Counted from the first letter of the stretch, positions 7,373 to 16,717 are shown. The stretch: DNA of 42,384 bases from JAFDZV01 sp966128725 (GCA_966128725.1 CBHYLN010000031.1:1-42384), one strand, 5' to 3'. Made by a program: numbers and translations. Notes: generated from the letters alone by a model not told the origin.

Positions 7373-9907
7373 TCAGGCGATACCCTTTTCGTAAACCCGG
7401 TAACGCTTGTACGGGCTGGCGTTCATCATCTCGGCCGCACGGTTCATCATCGTGTTATCCTCCAGCACCCACGATGCTTCGCCACGACGGATGCCCTTGC
7501 GCGATGCGCGTTCCATGATCTCGCGATACAGGAGCGCGTCGATCCCCTTGCCATGGAACTCCGGTAGCACGCCAAGGATGATGATGCGCGCGGTCTTGAT
7601 CTGCTTCTTCTTGGTCATCAGATTCATGATGGCCGTGGGCAGATTCTTCGCGCCGGGCGGGATCTGCGTGCCGGCCTTGAACGCCTCGTTGATGTCCGGC
7701 ACGGCAAGCGCGAAGCCGGCGGTCTTGCCGTTCTGCTCGGCGAAGAGTACCAGGTCGGCATCGATCACCTGCTTCAGCTCGTAGGCCATCATGTTCATCT
7801 CCTCGTCGGTCATCGGCACAAAGCCCCAGTTGGGCTGCCAGGCGCTGTTGTAGATACGCTTGATGCGCTCCACTTCCTCCTCGAAACGCTTCATCGAAAG
7901 GCCGCGCACGGTAATGCGCCCGCGCTCGCGCAGCACATCGGTAACACGCGTCAACTTTTCGGTAAGCGCCTGCGGGTATTCCACCAGCCACGCCAACAGG
8001 TCCTTCGCCTTGTCGAACCCTGCGTTGGCCATCAGCTCCGGATAATACGATGGGTTGTACGGCATCTGCATTACCGGTGGGGAGTCAAAGCCTTCCAGCA
8101 GCATGCCAACCTCGTCGTTCATCGACGGGGATACCGGGCCGCGCATCGCCTGCATTCCCTGCTCGCGCAGCCAACGTGCCGCGGTATTGATCAGCGTGTT
8201 GGCCACGTCCTGATCGTTGATCGATTCAAAGAACCCGAAGAAGCCGATCTGGTCGCCGTGCAACGCGTTGTGCGTCTCGTTCACGATGGCCGCGATCCTG
8301 CCAACCGGCGCGCCGTTTTTCTCGGCAAGGAACAGCGCAAGCCGAGCGTGGCGATAGAACGGATTCTTCTCCGTGTCGATCAGGCGCATGCGGTCCATCT
8401 CCAGCGGCGGCACCCAGTTGGGGTCCTCGCGGTGCAACGGCCACACCATGCGCACAAACTCCAGACGCTCCTTGCGTGTGGAAAGCTGGCGGATGCGAAC
8501 CGTGCCGCTGGTTGGCAGCGCGCCGGGGATCGGCGTTGCCGCTGCGGCGACCGGCTCGGCAACAGGTTCCTCGGCCGGTTCCTCGGCGCGGGTCTGTTCG
8601 GCGGCGGCGGCCGGGGTATCCTTCTCCAGCAGCCCCATGTCGGTGCCGATGTCCTCGAACAGCTCAAGGATGCGATCGAGATGTTTTGGTTCGTGTGTGG
8701 CCATTACCGACGTGCGCATCATCTGCATGCCCTGCATCACACCCGGCGAGATGAAGGCGTTGACAAACACGCCGGCATCAAACAATCGGCGCCAGAAGAT
8801 GAACGTGAGCGTGTCGTCGCCGATGATAACCGGGATAACGCCAGTGCGGCCGTCGATGATCGTGAAGCCCGCATCGGTGAAGCCCTTGCGCATGTAGTCG
8901 GCGTTGGCGATCAACCGATCGATCAGTTCCGGCTCGGCCTTCATGATGCGCAAAGCCTCCAGCGCCGCGGCAACCGAGGCCGGCGTGGGCGAGGCCGAGA
9001 AGATCAGCGCGGGCGAGGTGTGCTTGATGTAGTTGATCACCCGCTCCTCGCCAACAACCCATCCGCCGAGCGATGCAAGCGACTTCGAGAACGTGCCCAT
9101 CGTCAGGTCCGTTTCGGCCTCCAGACCAAACAGGCTGGCCGTGCCCCGGCCGCCCTTGCCGATCACGCCAAGCGCGTGGGCGTCGTCGGCCATGATGCGG
9201 GCGCCGTACTTCTTTGCAAGCGCCACCATGGTTGGCAGCTCGCAGATGGTGCCCGTTGTGGAGAACACGCCGTCGGTCACGATCAGCTTGCCGGAGGTTT
9301 CCGGAAGCCGTGCAAGCTGGCGTTCAAGGTCGTCCATGTCGTTGTGCTTGTAGCGCACAACGTCACCGAACGCTCCCTTGGCCATCAGGTTCCCAGCCAC
9401 GATGCAGGCGTGATTGTCCTTGTCGGAGATCACATAGTCGCCGCGGTTCACCAGCGTCGGGATAACACCCTGCGCTGTCTGGTATCCCGTGGAGAACAGC
9501 AGGCAGGCTTCCTTGCCCATGAAGTCGGCAAGCTCGGCTTCCAGCTCCTCGTGCAGCCGCACGGTGCCGGTAAGGTAGCGCGAGCCCGAGCACCCTGTTC
9601 CAAACTGCTCGGTGGCACGGATTGCCGCCTCCTTCACCCGCGGATCGGCCGTAAGGCCCAGATAGTTGTTGGAGCCGGCCATGATAACGTGCCGGCCCTC
9701 GATGCGCACAACCGGCCCCTCGTTCTCCTCAATCGCGCGGAAATACGGATAATACCCGGCTTCCTTCACATCGTCGGCACGTGTGAACTCACGACATTTC
9801 TGAAAGATATCGGCCAAGTGGCGCTCTCCGGATGCTGGATTTTGGGATTGCGTCGGCGCAACCATCGTGGGGCTGCTGGCGACTGGATTCTGCTGGGAGT
9901 TGGGCAT
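7373..9907 (-). CDS. Fusion: serine palmitoyltransferase-type PLP enzyme plus C-terminal GNAT acyltransferase
   Basis: This protein has 844 residues from ATG 9907; an upstream ATG at 9928 adds seven residues. Residues 30-427 are an alpha-oxoamine synthase domain closest in pattern to bacterial serine palmitoyltransferases: GSNNYLGL, FGTGCSGSRYLTGT, His166 (DNHACI), DDAHALGVIG at 241-250, PLP Lys275 in GTFSKSLASLGGW, and SPGV followed by RTSVMATH. An Ala/Glu/Pro-rich linker (about 428-466) leads to a 375-residue GNAT-type domain with EDPNWVPPL and NPFYRHARLALFLAE. Its acyl-CoA/ACP loop is GVLPEFHGKGIDALL at about 779-793. SPT condenses serine with an acyl thioester to 3-ketosphinganine. A GNAT-fold acyltransferase on the same chain could N-acylate the product, which is inference. 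KBL/BioF-like chemistry is the alternative for the first half. It appears to be monocistronic. Confidence 0.87.
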   Translation of the reverse strand: MPNSQQNPVASSPTMVAPTQSQNPASGERHLADIFQKCREFTRADDVKEAGYYPYFRAIEENEGPVVRIEGRHVIMAGSNNYLGLTADPRVKEAAIRATEQFGTGCSGSRYLTGTVRLHEELEAELADFMGKEACLLFSTGYQTAQGVIPTLVNRGDYVISDKDNHACIVAGNLMAKGAFGDVVRYKHNDMDDLERQLARLPETSGKLIVTDGVFSTTGTICELPTMVALAKKYGARIMADDAHALGVIGKGGRGTASLFGLEAETDLTMGTFSKSLASLGGWVVGEERVINYIKHTSPALIFSASPTPASVAAALEALRIMKAEPELIDRLIANADYMRKGFTDAGFTIIDGRTGVIPVIIGDDTLTFIFWRRLFDAGVFVNAFISPGVMQGMQMMRTSVMATHEPKHLDRILELFEDIGTDMGLLEKDTPAAAAEQTRAEEPAEEPVAEPVAAAATPIPGALPTSGTVRIRQLSTRKERLEFVRMVWPLHREDPNWVPPLEMDRMRLIDTEKNPFYRHARLALFLAEKNGAPVGRIAAIVNETHNALHGDQIGFFGFFESINDQDVANTLINTAARWLREQGMQAMRGPVSPSMNDEVGMLLEGFDSPPVMQMPYNPSYYPELMANAGFDKAKDLLAWLVEYPQALTEKLTRVTDVLRERGRITVRGLSMKRFEEEVERIKRIYNSAWQPNWGFVPMTDEEMNMMAYELKQVIDADLVLFAEQNGKTAGFALAVPDINEAFKAGTQIPPGAKNLPTAIMNLMTKKKQIKTARIIILGVLPEFHGKGIDALLYREIMERASRKGIRRGEASWVLEDNTMMNRAAEMMNASPYKRYRVYEKGIA

Positions 9908-10184
9908 ACAACGTGGAACTATTTGCAATCGGCCATTATACCAAGAACCGTGCGTCGGTGTTGTTAGATCGTGTGAACCAGTTCATGCGATCAACTTCGC
10001 CCTGCACGTTGGGCACGAGACTGCCGCTCGCCGATCTTGCGGCGGGAAGGCCCGTGGGCAATGGCATCATGGCCCGTCAGGAACTCGAAAGCCGGCACAA
10101 TTTATCCTTGGCATTGGTTGACTTCCAAGCCAGGCAGCCCGATGGCCGCCGCCGCTACGTGTGCCGTGAAGCCGGCCTTTGCGG

Positions 10185-10931
10185 CTACGTGCCCGCGGCC
10201 AGCATACGCTCAACGATAGCCACATCCCCGGGTGTATCCACCGCATGCCCGGCATGGCTTGCAACAACGCAGCGGATAGGGATGCCAAGCTCGTACATCC
10301 GGAGCTGCTCCAATTGCTCACACTGCTCCAGCGGGGTAGCCTGTGCTGCAACGAATCGTTCCAACGCCCAGGCCCGGTATGCGTACAGGCCAATGTGAGC
10401 GTAGTAATCACCGGCTTCCAGCCAACGCTCGATCGGCAGATCTCGATGTGCCGGGATGGTGGCTCGCGAAAAATAGAGTGGGCGTCCGTCGGCGGTGAGC
10501 ACCGCCTTTACAACGTTCGGGGAAAGCAGATCGTTCACCGTCTCGATGCGCCGCACAGGCGTTGCGCAGCCGGCGTCGCTTTGGTCAAGCGCTTCCACAA
10601 GCGCGTCAAGCAGCGCAGGGTCCAGCATCGGCTCGTCGCCCTGCACGTTCACGATGATGTCGGCGCCGCCCAGCATGGCGGCGGCTTCGGCGATACGGTC
10701 GGTTCCGGAGGCGTGGCCCGGCGATGTCATCACGGCTTCACCGCCGAAATCACGTACGTGCAGGAGGATGCGGTCGTCGTCGGTGGCCACCACAACACGG
10801 TCAATCCTGGTGGCCTTCTCGGCCCTGCGATACACGTGCTCGATCATCGATCGGCCCGCGATCATCGCTAACGGCTTGCCTGGGAATCTGCTTGACGCGT
10901 ATCGGGCTGGAATGATCGCTAGTGTTTGCAC
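10185..10931 (-). CDS. kdsB: 3-deoxy-manno-octulosonate cytidylyltransferase (CMP-KDO synthetase)
   Basis: The 248-residue protein is of full family length. It begins with a GTG start at 10931 giving MQTLAIIPARYASSRFPGKPL, the diagnostic CTP-binding N-terminus. Further motifs are VVVATDDDRI, GTDRIAEAA, VNVQGDEPML, YFSRATIP and HIGLYAYR. KdsB activates KDO with CTP before its transfer to lipid A, so the organism makes a KDO-containing LPS core. It lies 168 bp downstream of gatC in the same orientation, with a large hairpin in the gap. The 277 bp between its stop and the SPT-GNAT start contain no gene that I can support. Confidence 0.96.
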   Translation of the reverse strand: MQTLAIIPARYASSRFPGKPLAMIAGRSMIEHVYRRAEKATRIDRVVVATDDDRILLHVRDFGGEAVMTSPGHASGTDRIAEAAAMLGGADIIVNVQGDEPMLDPALLDALVEALDQSDAGCATPVRRIETVNDLLSPNVVKAVLTADGRPLYFSRATIPAHRDLPIERWLEAGDYYAHIGLYAYRAWALERFVAAQATPLEQCEQLEQLRMYELGIPIRCVVASHAGHAVDTPGDVAIVERMLAAGT

Positions 10932-11042
10932 GGGGTCTCGCGACGTGGCTGATCGGTGGATGTGCCGGCGGGCGTGATTCCTTTCCCTGTATCACCGGGG
11001 CATGACGTGCCGATGCGGCACAGGGTGTGGCTTTGTGGCGGT

Positions 11043-11087
11043 GTCGTCACGGCGTGTTCGGCCCGAAGCCGGGCCATCCGTGACGAC
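11043..11087. terminator. Two-tiered hairpin between gatC and kdsB
   Basis: A perfect 10-bp outer stem (11043-11052 with 11078-11087) encloses a 5-bp inner stem (11060-11064 with 11071-11075). It sits 13 bp after the gatC stop on the minus strand. No U-tract follows, so it could terminate by a factor-dependent route or stabilise the transcript end. Confidence 0.45.
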
Positions 11088-11099
11088 GGCACTGGCGGG

Positions 11100-11399
11100 T
11101 TACTCCTCGCCAACCACCTTCGGGACCGTGAAGAACCCCTCGGTCTTCTTCGGCGCATTGCTCAGGGCCTGCGCGGCGGTCAGCATCGGGCCGGGGACGT
11201 CGTCGCGGAGCATGACGCCTGTGTCCAACAGGCTGGCCAGGGGCTCCACGCCGTTGGTGTCCGCCTGGTCCAGATGCTCAACGTATCCAAGGATCTGATT
11301 GAACTGCGTTGTAAAGCCGGCCAACTCCTCGTGCGAAAAACGCAGGCGGGCCAGTTTCGCGATGTGTTCGATCTGCTCCGGTGTAATCGCCGTCGACAT
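11100..11399 (-). CDS. gatC: Asp-tRNA(Asn)/Glu-tRNA(Gln) amidotransferase subunit C
   Basis: The protein has 99 residues from the ATG at 11399, which follows a GGGAG Shine-Dalgarno site. The upstream open frame has no coding character. The sequence has the GatC pattern: ITPEQIEHIAKLARLRFSHEEL, then a short helix with LGYVEHLDQADTNGVEPLAS, LRDDVP, and the C-terminal ...GFFTVPKVV. GatC stabilises the GatA-GatB complex that amidates mischarged tRNAs in the cytoplasm. gatA is about 25 kb away on the same strand and gatB is outside the window, so the complex is encoded at scattered sites. Confidence 0.95.
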   Translation of the reverse strand: MSTAITPEQIEHIAKLARLRFSHEELAGFTTQFNQILGYVEHLDQADTNGVEPLASLLDTGVMLRDDVPGPMLTAAQALSNAPKKTEGFFTVPKVVGEE

Positions 11400-11492
11400 G
11401 TGTTCTCCCGTCAATTGCTCCCCGCACCGTGCGGGCACACAAGATACGCCTTCGTCGCAATTGCCCGCACGTGGCCGGATGCAGCAAATAAA

Positions 11493-11527
11493 GAAGCCGT
11501 ACAACTCACCCCTGGTTGCACGGCTTC
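11493..11527 (-). terminator. Terminator downstream of msrP
   Basis: An 8-bp stem (11493-11500 with 11520-11527) is extended inward by a further CAAC/GTTG pairing. On the minus strand it is followed by TTTATTTG, a fair U-tract. It lies between the msrP stop (11664) and the gatC start (11399). Confidence 0.7.
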
Positions 11528-11663
11528 AAAACGAAGGCCGATGGTTGGTGCCTCGGCGTCTTCAAAGGGGTATACCAGCGGGCGGCAACTTTGGTTCCCA
11601 TTTGGACGAAAAATTCTTTCGAATACTTCGCCCGGGAGTCAGATGCCCAAATTTTGCGCAAAA

Positions 11664-12632
11664 TCACGCATACATGCCCGCAACATAGGCTGCGTAACCG
11701 TTGAACGGGAGCGTGTCGATGCGTTCGCCGGTGTCAATCAACCGTTCCGATGCCTGTGACCACCGTGGATGCGGCACGGCGGGATCCACATTGGAGAGAA
11801 AGCTGTATTCACTGGGGGCAAGGTCGTTCCAAAACGTTCGGGGCTGTTCGGCGACCAGCTCGATTTTCACCACCGACTTCGGGCCCTTGTACCCGTACTT
11901 CCACGGCACCACTACCCTCATGGGCGCGCCATGCTGCTTCGGTAATTCGTGGCCGTAGATTCCTGTTACGGCCATCGTCAGCTCGTTCATCGCCTCGTCC
12001 ATTCGCAGCCCTTCGTAGTAGGGCCATGTATACCATGTGGCCGTCTTCTGATTCGGGGCCTCCTCCGGCCGGTTGAAACTTGTGAAGCGTACGAATCGAG
12101 CCGATGACAGGGGTTCGGCCAGCGCCAGCACCTTCGCCAGAGGGAACCCGGTCCATGGCACGAACATCGCCCATGCTTCCACGCAGCGATGGTGGTACAG
12201 GCGTTCCTCCAGCGGAATTCTGCGAACGAGATCATCCACCGAGAGCTTCAACGGCTTGGCAACCATGCCGGTTATCTCCAGATCCCACGGTCGTGTCTGG
12301 AAGTGCTCCACCAGTTCGTTCACGCGCTCCTTTACTTCGGTAAACTCGTAGAAGTTGTTGTAGCGCGCGGCAACTGCCTCGTCGGTAAGCGGCCGGTTGA
12401 TGGTATAGCCCGTGTTTCGCCTGGCCGGATACAGGTTGCGGTTGGGGTTGGGAAGCTGGGTTGCGGTGGGCGTGCCGGCGTTGCCATCCACCGGCTTGCA
12501 GCCGATAAGCCCAAGTGCCATCGCGCCAGTGCCCAACGTTTGCAGGAACCGGCGCCGGCTGGCGAATGTCGACTCCGGCGTTGCCATCCGCTCCGGGATA
12601 CGCCATCCCTCTGGTATGATGATGTTGCTCAT
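11664..12632 (-). CDS. msrP: Protein-methionine-sulfoxide reductase catalytic subunit (MsrP/YedY-like)
   Basis: The protein has 322 residues from ATG 12632. AAGGAG lies 12 bases upstream, a slightly long spacing. A Tat signal peptide contains RRRFLQ at 26-31. The molybdopterin domain has Cys150 (HHRCVEAWAMFVPWTGFPL) as the predicted Mo ligand, NRPEEAPNQKT..WYTWPYYEGL, and the C-terminal PWKYGYKGPKSVVKI segment typical of YedY. MsrP repairs oxidised methionine in periplasmic proteins. The usual haem membrane partner MsrQ (YedZ) is not adjacent, so the electron donor is unknown here. It is divergent from the exporter operon, with 251 bp between the starts. Confidence 0.92.
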   Translation of the reverse strand: MSNIIIPEGWRIPERMATPESTFASRRRFLQTLGTGAMALGLIGCKPVDGNAGTPTATQLPNPNRNLYPARRNTGYTINRPLTDEAVAARYNNFYEFTEVKERVNELVEHFQTRPWDLEITGMVAKPLKLSVDDLVRRIPLEERLYHHRCVEAWAMFVPWTGFPLAKVLALAEPLSSARFVRFTSFNRPEEAPNQKTATWYTWPYYEGLRMDEAMNELTMAVTGIYGHELPKQHGAPMRVVVPWKYGYKGPKSVVKIELVAEQPRTFWNDLAPSEYSFLSNVDPAVPHPRWSQASERLIDTGERIDTLPFNGYAAYVAGMYA

Positions 12633-12883
12633 GATGTATGTGATCTCCTTCGCGATTGATATCACGGAAACAACCGGATTTATTCCGACCTTGGCTCGAT
12701 CTTTGGTTTGATCAACGGTAGGGGCGCCGTGTGCTGGGCCTCCGTCCGGTTGGTACGTCGTCGAAACGTTGCGTGCGTTCGGCCTGTGTTTGCCTGTATT
12801 CATTAAATTCGGGCGCCTCGATGGCGCATCGAAACATCCTCGCGATCCGCGAACAACGTCAGCATTTCAATAAAGAATACGCC

Positions 12884-13987
12884 ATGAAGTGGGTCTTCGG
12901 ATTCATTGCCCTTGCGGCCGCTGTCGCGATCGGTTTCTGGGCGTACGGGGCGCTCGGCGTCACCAAGGTGGAGGTCGCCGCCCCGGAGCGGCGCGAGGCC
13001 GTGCGCGCCGTGTATGCCACCGGCGCTGTCCGGGCCGAAATCAGCGCGCATATACGCTCGGAAATCGGCGGCCAGATACTACAGCTTCCGGTGAAGGAGG
13101 GCGAGGAGATACGGGCCGGGATGCTGGTGCTGCAGATCGAGGAGAACGAGCAGAACGCCGCGGTCAACGAGCAGACGCTGCGCGTGCGCGAAGCGTCGAT
13201 CAGTGTGGACGAGGCCAAGCAGAATTACGATCGTGAGGCCGCGCTGCTGGAGCAGGGCGCCACCACGCAGCAGGCGGTGGACAACGCCAAGGCCGCCTAC
13301 GACAAGGCGTCGGCGTTCCTGCGAACCGTACGTGCCACGCTTGCCGCGCGGCGTACGCTTTCCGGGAAGGGGAAGATCGTTTCGCCGATATCCGGCGTGG
13401 TTACCAAGGTGAGCGCGGCGGCCGGCGATGTTGTGCCGGCCAGCTTCGACATGGTAACCATTCTCGATCCCTCATCGTTCAAAGTGTACGCCGATATCGA
13501 CGAGCTGGACATCACGCGCATTCGACCCGGGCAGGAGGCCATCGTGGCGTTCGACGCCATTCCGAAAACGCGATTCCGCGCCCGTGTGGAACGGGTTGTG
13601 CCGCAGGCTGATGACGTTACCAAAACCATCCCCGTTATCCTGAACCTTACCGATTTCGTGCCGAACCTTTCCGACGGCCTTACCGCCACGGTGAATATCG
13701 TGCAGGAGCGGCGCGCCAACGCGCTTACGGTGCCAACCGTTGCGCTGCTTGGCCATCGTGGGTCCACCGACACGCTCTTTGTGGTCACCGATCACAACGT
13801 GCTGGAGCGGCGTGTGGTAAAGGTCGGCGTGCGTGGGGAGGACTATGTTGAGATTCTGGAGGGGCTGCACGACGAAGAACGCGTTGCGCTGAACCCGGAT
13901 GCCGAATGGGCGTCGGGCCAGGCGGTGGAGATCGACAAGGAACGGATGCGGCGCAAGGCTGGAACGCAGCGCGGCCAGCGTCCGTAA
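12884..13987 (+). CDS. Periplasmic adaptor (HlyD/MacA family) of an ABC exporter
   Basis: The protein has 367 residues from ATG 12884 (MKWVFGFIALAAAVAIGFWAYG), with one N-terminal membrane anchor or uncleaved signal. The order is: lipoyl-like half domain (about 45-90, ...SEIGGQILQLPVKEGEEIRAG), an alpha-helical hairpin (about 90-160), the second lipoyl half (GKIVSPISGVVTKVSAAAGDVV), a beta-barrel domain (about 185-265) and a membrane-proximal domain (TVPTVALLGHRG...). MacA-type adaptors bridge an inner-membrane ABC transporter to a TolC channel. It heads an operon that encodes both partners. Confidence 0.9.
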   Translation: MKWVFGFIALAAAVAIGFWAYGALGVTKVEVAAPERREAVRAVYATGAVRAEISAHIRSEIGGQILQLPVKEGEEIRAGMLVLQIEENEQNAAVNEQTLRVREASISVDEAKQNYDREAALLEQGATTQQAVDNAKAAYDKASAFLRTVRATLAARRTLSGKGKIVSPISGVVTKVSAAAGDVVPASFDMVTILDPSSFKVYADIDELDITRIRPGQEAIVAFDAIPKTRFRARVERVVPQADDVTKTIPVILNLTDFVPNLSDGLTATVNIVQERRANALTVPTVALLGHRGSTDTLFVVTDHNVLERRVVKVGVRGEDYVEILEGLHDEERVALNPDAEWASGQAVEIDKERMRRKAGTQRGQRP

Positions 13988-14103
13988 GCCTTGTATGCTC
14001 CGGACAGGCCCACCGTGTTGGCCCGGTTGAAGTTGCCCTGGCGGTTTGGTGGAACCCTGCGCGGTTTCGCATGCGCCAACCTTTTGGCCCAGTGATCGAA
14101 CAG

Positions 14104-15381
14104 ATGCCGAAAGCCTCACGATTGATCGTCTCGATTGCCTTGAAGCACCTGCGTTCGCGCAGGCGCCAAACCCTGCTTGCCACGCTTGGTGTCGGGGTGG
14201 GCGGGGCGATCTTCGCGCTGATGCTTGCGATCACGATTGGCCAGCAGACGTTTTTGAACCAACGCCTGATCGACGTTTCTCCGCATCTGATCGTAACCGG
14301 CGATCGCCTGGAACCAACCACCAACCGCAATCTTATCGGCAACACCGACCACCGCACCGTGGAGCTTCGTGTGAACACGGCGCCAACCGAGCGAAGCGAG
14401 CTGAAGCCGTATACCGAAATGGTGGCGCGTGTTGAGCGCATCGGTTCGCCAGTGGTTGCCGTTGCGCCGTACGTGGCGTTTCAGGGAGTGCTGCGCAACG
14501 GAACACGGTTTCAAACCGTGGAGATGCGCGGCGTTGATCCCGTCCGCGAGCAAGGCATTGCACGGCTGGCCGCGAGCATTCGGCGTGGCCGCCTGGCCGA
14601 TTTGTCCGGCCGATCCGACGCGGTGATCATCGGCAATGGTCTTGCGCGCAAGCTCAATGTTGGCATTGGCGGCAGCGTGGTGTTTGTTGCGCCTTCCGGC
14701 ACGCGGCAGAGCTGCGCGGTGGTTGCCGTGTTCGAGAGCGGTGTAGCCGCCGTGGATGACCGCCGGTGTTACGTGAATCTGGCGCTGGCGCAATCGCTGC
14801 GTGGCATGCAGCGCAATGCCGTTACCGGGCTCAGCGTTCAGCTTGGTGATGCCGCCCTGGCCGATCAGGTGCGTCCGCTGGCCGAGGCCGCCACCGGCTA
14901 TCATGCCGAAACCTGGGAGCAGACCAACGCGCAGATCCTTGCGTTCCAGACACAGCAGCGCGTGATCTCGCAGCTCCTGGTTGCGTTTGTGTTCGTGACA
15001 TCCGCGTTCGGCATTGCCAACATGCTGGTGGCGATCGTGTTGCAGAAGAAGGAGGATATCGCGGTGATGAAATCCTTCGGTATGTCCCGGCGCATGGTTG
15101 CGCGGATCTTTCTGCTGGAAGGTGTTGCCATCGGCATCATGGGCGGGGTTGTCGCCGTGGCCGTCGGGTACGGCCTTGCCACTGTCGTGGGCATGCTCCG
15201 GCTATTTCCGAAGAGCGAAACGGCGTACCTCCGCTTCGATACGTTCCCGGTGTCGTCCGAGCCCTGGATCTTCCTGCTGACCTTCGGCATTTCGGTTGCG
15301 ATGGCCTCGCTGGCCGCGCTGTTGCCTGCGCGGCGGGCGGCGCGTGTGATCCCGGTGCAGGTGATACGAGGTGATGCATGA
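14104..15381 (+). CDS. ABC exporter permease 1 (FtsX/MacB/LolCE-like)
   Basis: The protein has about 425 residues from the ATG at 14104; an in-frame ATG at 14071 is possible and neither has a clear Shine-Dalgarno site. Residues 4-22 carry IALKHLRSRRRQT, the conserved cytoplasmic entry, followed by a first membrane helix. A large periplasmic MacB-PCD-like domain (about 45-285) ends in ETWEQTNAQ. Three helices follow, with the FGIANMLVAIVLQKKEDIAVMKSFG coupling segment of FtsX-type permeases. There is no fused nucleotide-binding domain. The next gene is a paralogue with the same layout, so the two probably form a heterodimer. Confidence 0.88.
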   Translation: MPKASRLIVSIALKHLRSRRRQTLLATLGVGVGGAIFALMLAITIGQQTFLNQRLIDVSPHLIVTGDRLEPTTNRNLIGNTDHRTVELRVNTAPTERSELKPYTEMVARVERIGSPVVAVAPYVAFQGVLRNGTRFQTVEMRGVDPVREQGIARLAASIRRGRLADLSGRSDAVIIGNGLARKLNVGIGGSVVFVAPSGTRQSCAVVAVFESGVAAVDDRRCYVNLALAQSLRGMQRNAVTGLSVQLGDAALADQVRPLAEAATGYHAETWEQTNAQILAFQTQQRVISQLLVAFVFVTSAFGIANMLVAIVLQKKEDIAVMKSFGMSRRMVARIFLLEGVAIGIMGGVVAVAVGYGLATVVGMLRLFPKSETAYLRFDTFPVSSEPWIFLLTFGISVAMASLAALLPARRAARVIPVQVIRGDA

Positions 15382-15445
15382 GGTGCGTGCCTGAAGCCAT
15401 GATGCGCGCGACGTGCGGCCGGCCGGTGATGCGGGGGTGTGCTCG

Positions 15446-16717
15446 GTGAGCCCTGTGTTCCATATCGCCATCACGCAGTTGCGTGCCCGGCGGCGACAAA
15501 CCGCCGTGGTGGTTGGCGGCGTGGTGATCGGCGTGGCAGTGCTTGTGGTAACGCTGTCGCTGTTTGGTGGGCTGCTTGGATCGTTTACCGCGAAGATCCT
15601 GGACGTTGCGCCACACGTGACCATGAAGGCCGAGAGCGCCGCATGGAACCGTACCGATCGGCTGGTGGACGGGCAGGGGGAATCCGGCGCGGCGGTCGAG
15701 ATCGAAAAAAACGCCGAGCAACAGGAGCGCATCCGTGTTCGGAACGTGATGTCGTTGCTGCGTGTGGTGGAGCGCTCGCTGGCCGATGAGATTTCCGTGG
15801 CGTCGCCGTATCTCGCAACCGACGTGCTGGCATCCTACGGAACCAATCAATACACATTGCCCGTGGTGGGCGTGTTGCCGGAGCGCGAGGCCCGTATGCG
15901 CGATCTTCGGCGATACATGGTGTCCGGTTCGTTGGCGCGCCTGGAAGCCTCGCGCGATGGCATCCTGATCGGGTGGAAGGCTGCCGAGGATCTGGGCGTC
16001 ACCTCCGGCGATCGCCTCCGCCTTGTCTCGATGAGCGGCGACGCCCAGCCAATGCAGGTTGTTGGCGTGTTCCGTATCGGTGTGGCCTCGGTGGATCGTT
16101 CGGCCTTTGTTAACCTGCGCATCGCACAGGCGCTTGAGCATGCGCTGCCCGGCGAGGCAACCGGCATAGGGTTTCAGCTTCGGGATGTTGGTTCCGCCGC
16201 GCGCACCGCGCGTTCGATTGAATCGCTCACCGGGCATGCCACCGAGACCTGGGAGCAGACCAATGCCGGCGTGATATCGGTGTTTGTGTTCCTGCAGAAT
16301 CTATTCCGTGTGGTGATCGGGTTCGTGGTTGTCATCTGCGGATTCGGCATCGCCAATGTGCTGATTACCACCGTTGGCGAGAAACGCCGCGATATCGCGG
16401 TGATGAAATCCTTCGGGATATCCGCCGGCGCTATCACCCGTATCTACCTGCTGCAGGGCGTGATGATTGCGCTGGTGGGCGGAGTTATTGGATGCGCGGT
16501 TGGTGCCGTGGGCATTTATCTGCTGGCGATGGTGCCGTCGGTGGGAACCGGTGGCGTTGCGCCCATCGATTCGGCCACGTTGCAGATGGGGTGGAGCGTC
16601 TGGTATTTCGTGATCGCCCTTGCAAGCACCATGTTGGCGGCGGTTGTGGCCTCGGTTGCACCCGCACGGTCCGCCGCGCGCATCATGCCGGTGGATGTGC
16701 TCAGGGGCGAGCGTTAG
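15446..16717 (+). CDS. ABC exporter permease 2 (FtsX/MacB/LolCE-like)
   Basis: The protein has about 423 residues if it starts at GTG 15446; a GTG at 15413 would add 11 residues, and no good ATG exists. It is paralogous to the preceding permease: IAITQLRARRRQT near the N-terminus, a first membrane helix, a periplasmic domain ending in ETWEQTNAG, then FGIANVLITTVGEKRRDIAVMKSFG and the last helices. The ILDVAPH motif after helix 1 matches LIDVSPH in permease 1. The pair resembles LolC/LolE in lacking fused ATPases, while the neighbouring adaptor and TolC resemble MacAB-TolC. Confidence 0.87.
   Translation: MSPVFHIAITQLRARRRQTAVVVGGVVIGVAVLVVTLSLFGGLLGSFTAKILDVAPHVTMKAESAAWNRTDRLVDGQGESGAAVEIEKNAEQQERIRVRNVMSLLRVVERSLADEISVASPYLATDVLASYGTNQYTLPVVGVLPEREARMRDLRRYMVSGSLARLEASRDGILIGWKAAEDLGVTSGDRLRLVSMSGDAQPMQVVGVFRIGVASVDRSAFVNLRIAQALEHALPGEATGIGFQLRDVGSAARTARSIESLTGHATETWEQTNAGVISVFVFLQNLFRVVIGFVVVICGFGIANVLITTVGEKRRDIAVMKSFGISAGAITRIYLLQGVMIALVGGVIGCAVGAVGIYLLAMVPSVGTGGVAPIDSATLQMGWSVWYFVIALASTMLAAVVASVAPARSAARIMPVDVLRGER

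Noticed and set aside
8258..9967. A 569-codon plus-strand frame opposite the SPT-GNAT gene
   Set aside because: It is an antisense shadow. It has no recognisable motif, whereas both domains on the minus strand carry catalytic motifs.
10100..10130. A sigma-54-like promoter (GGCAC/TTGGCA elements) on the plus strand
   Set aside because: The spacing to a GC element does not fit the -24/-12 consensus and no plus-strand gene lies downstream.
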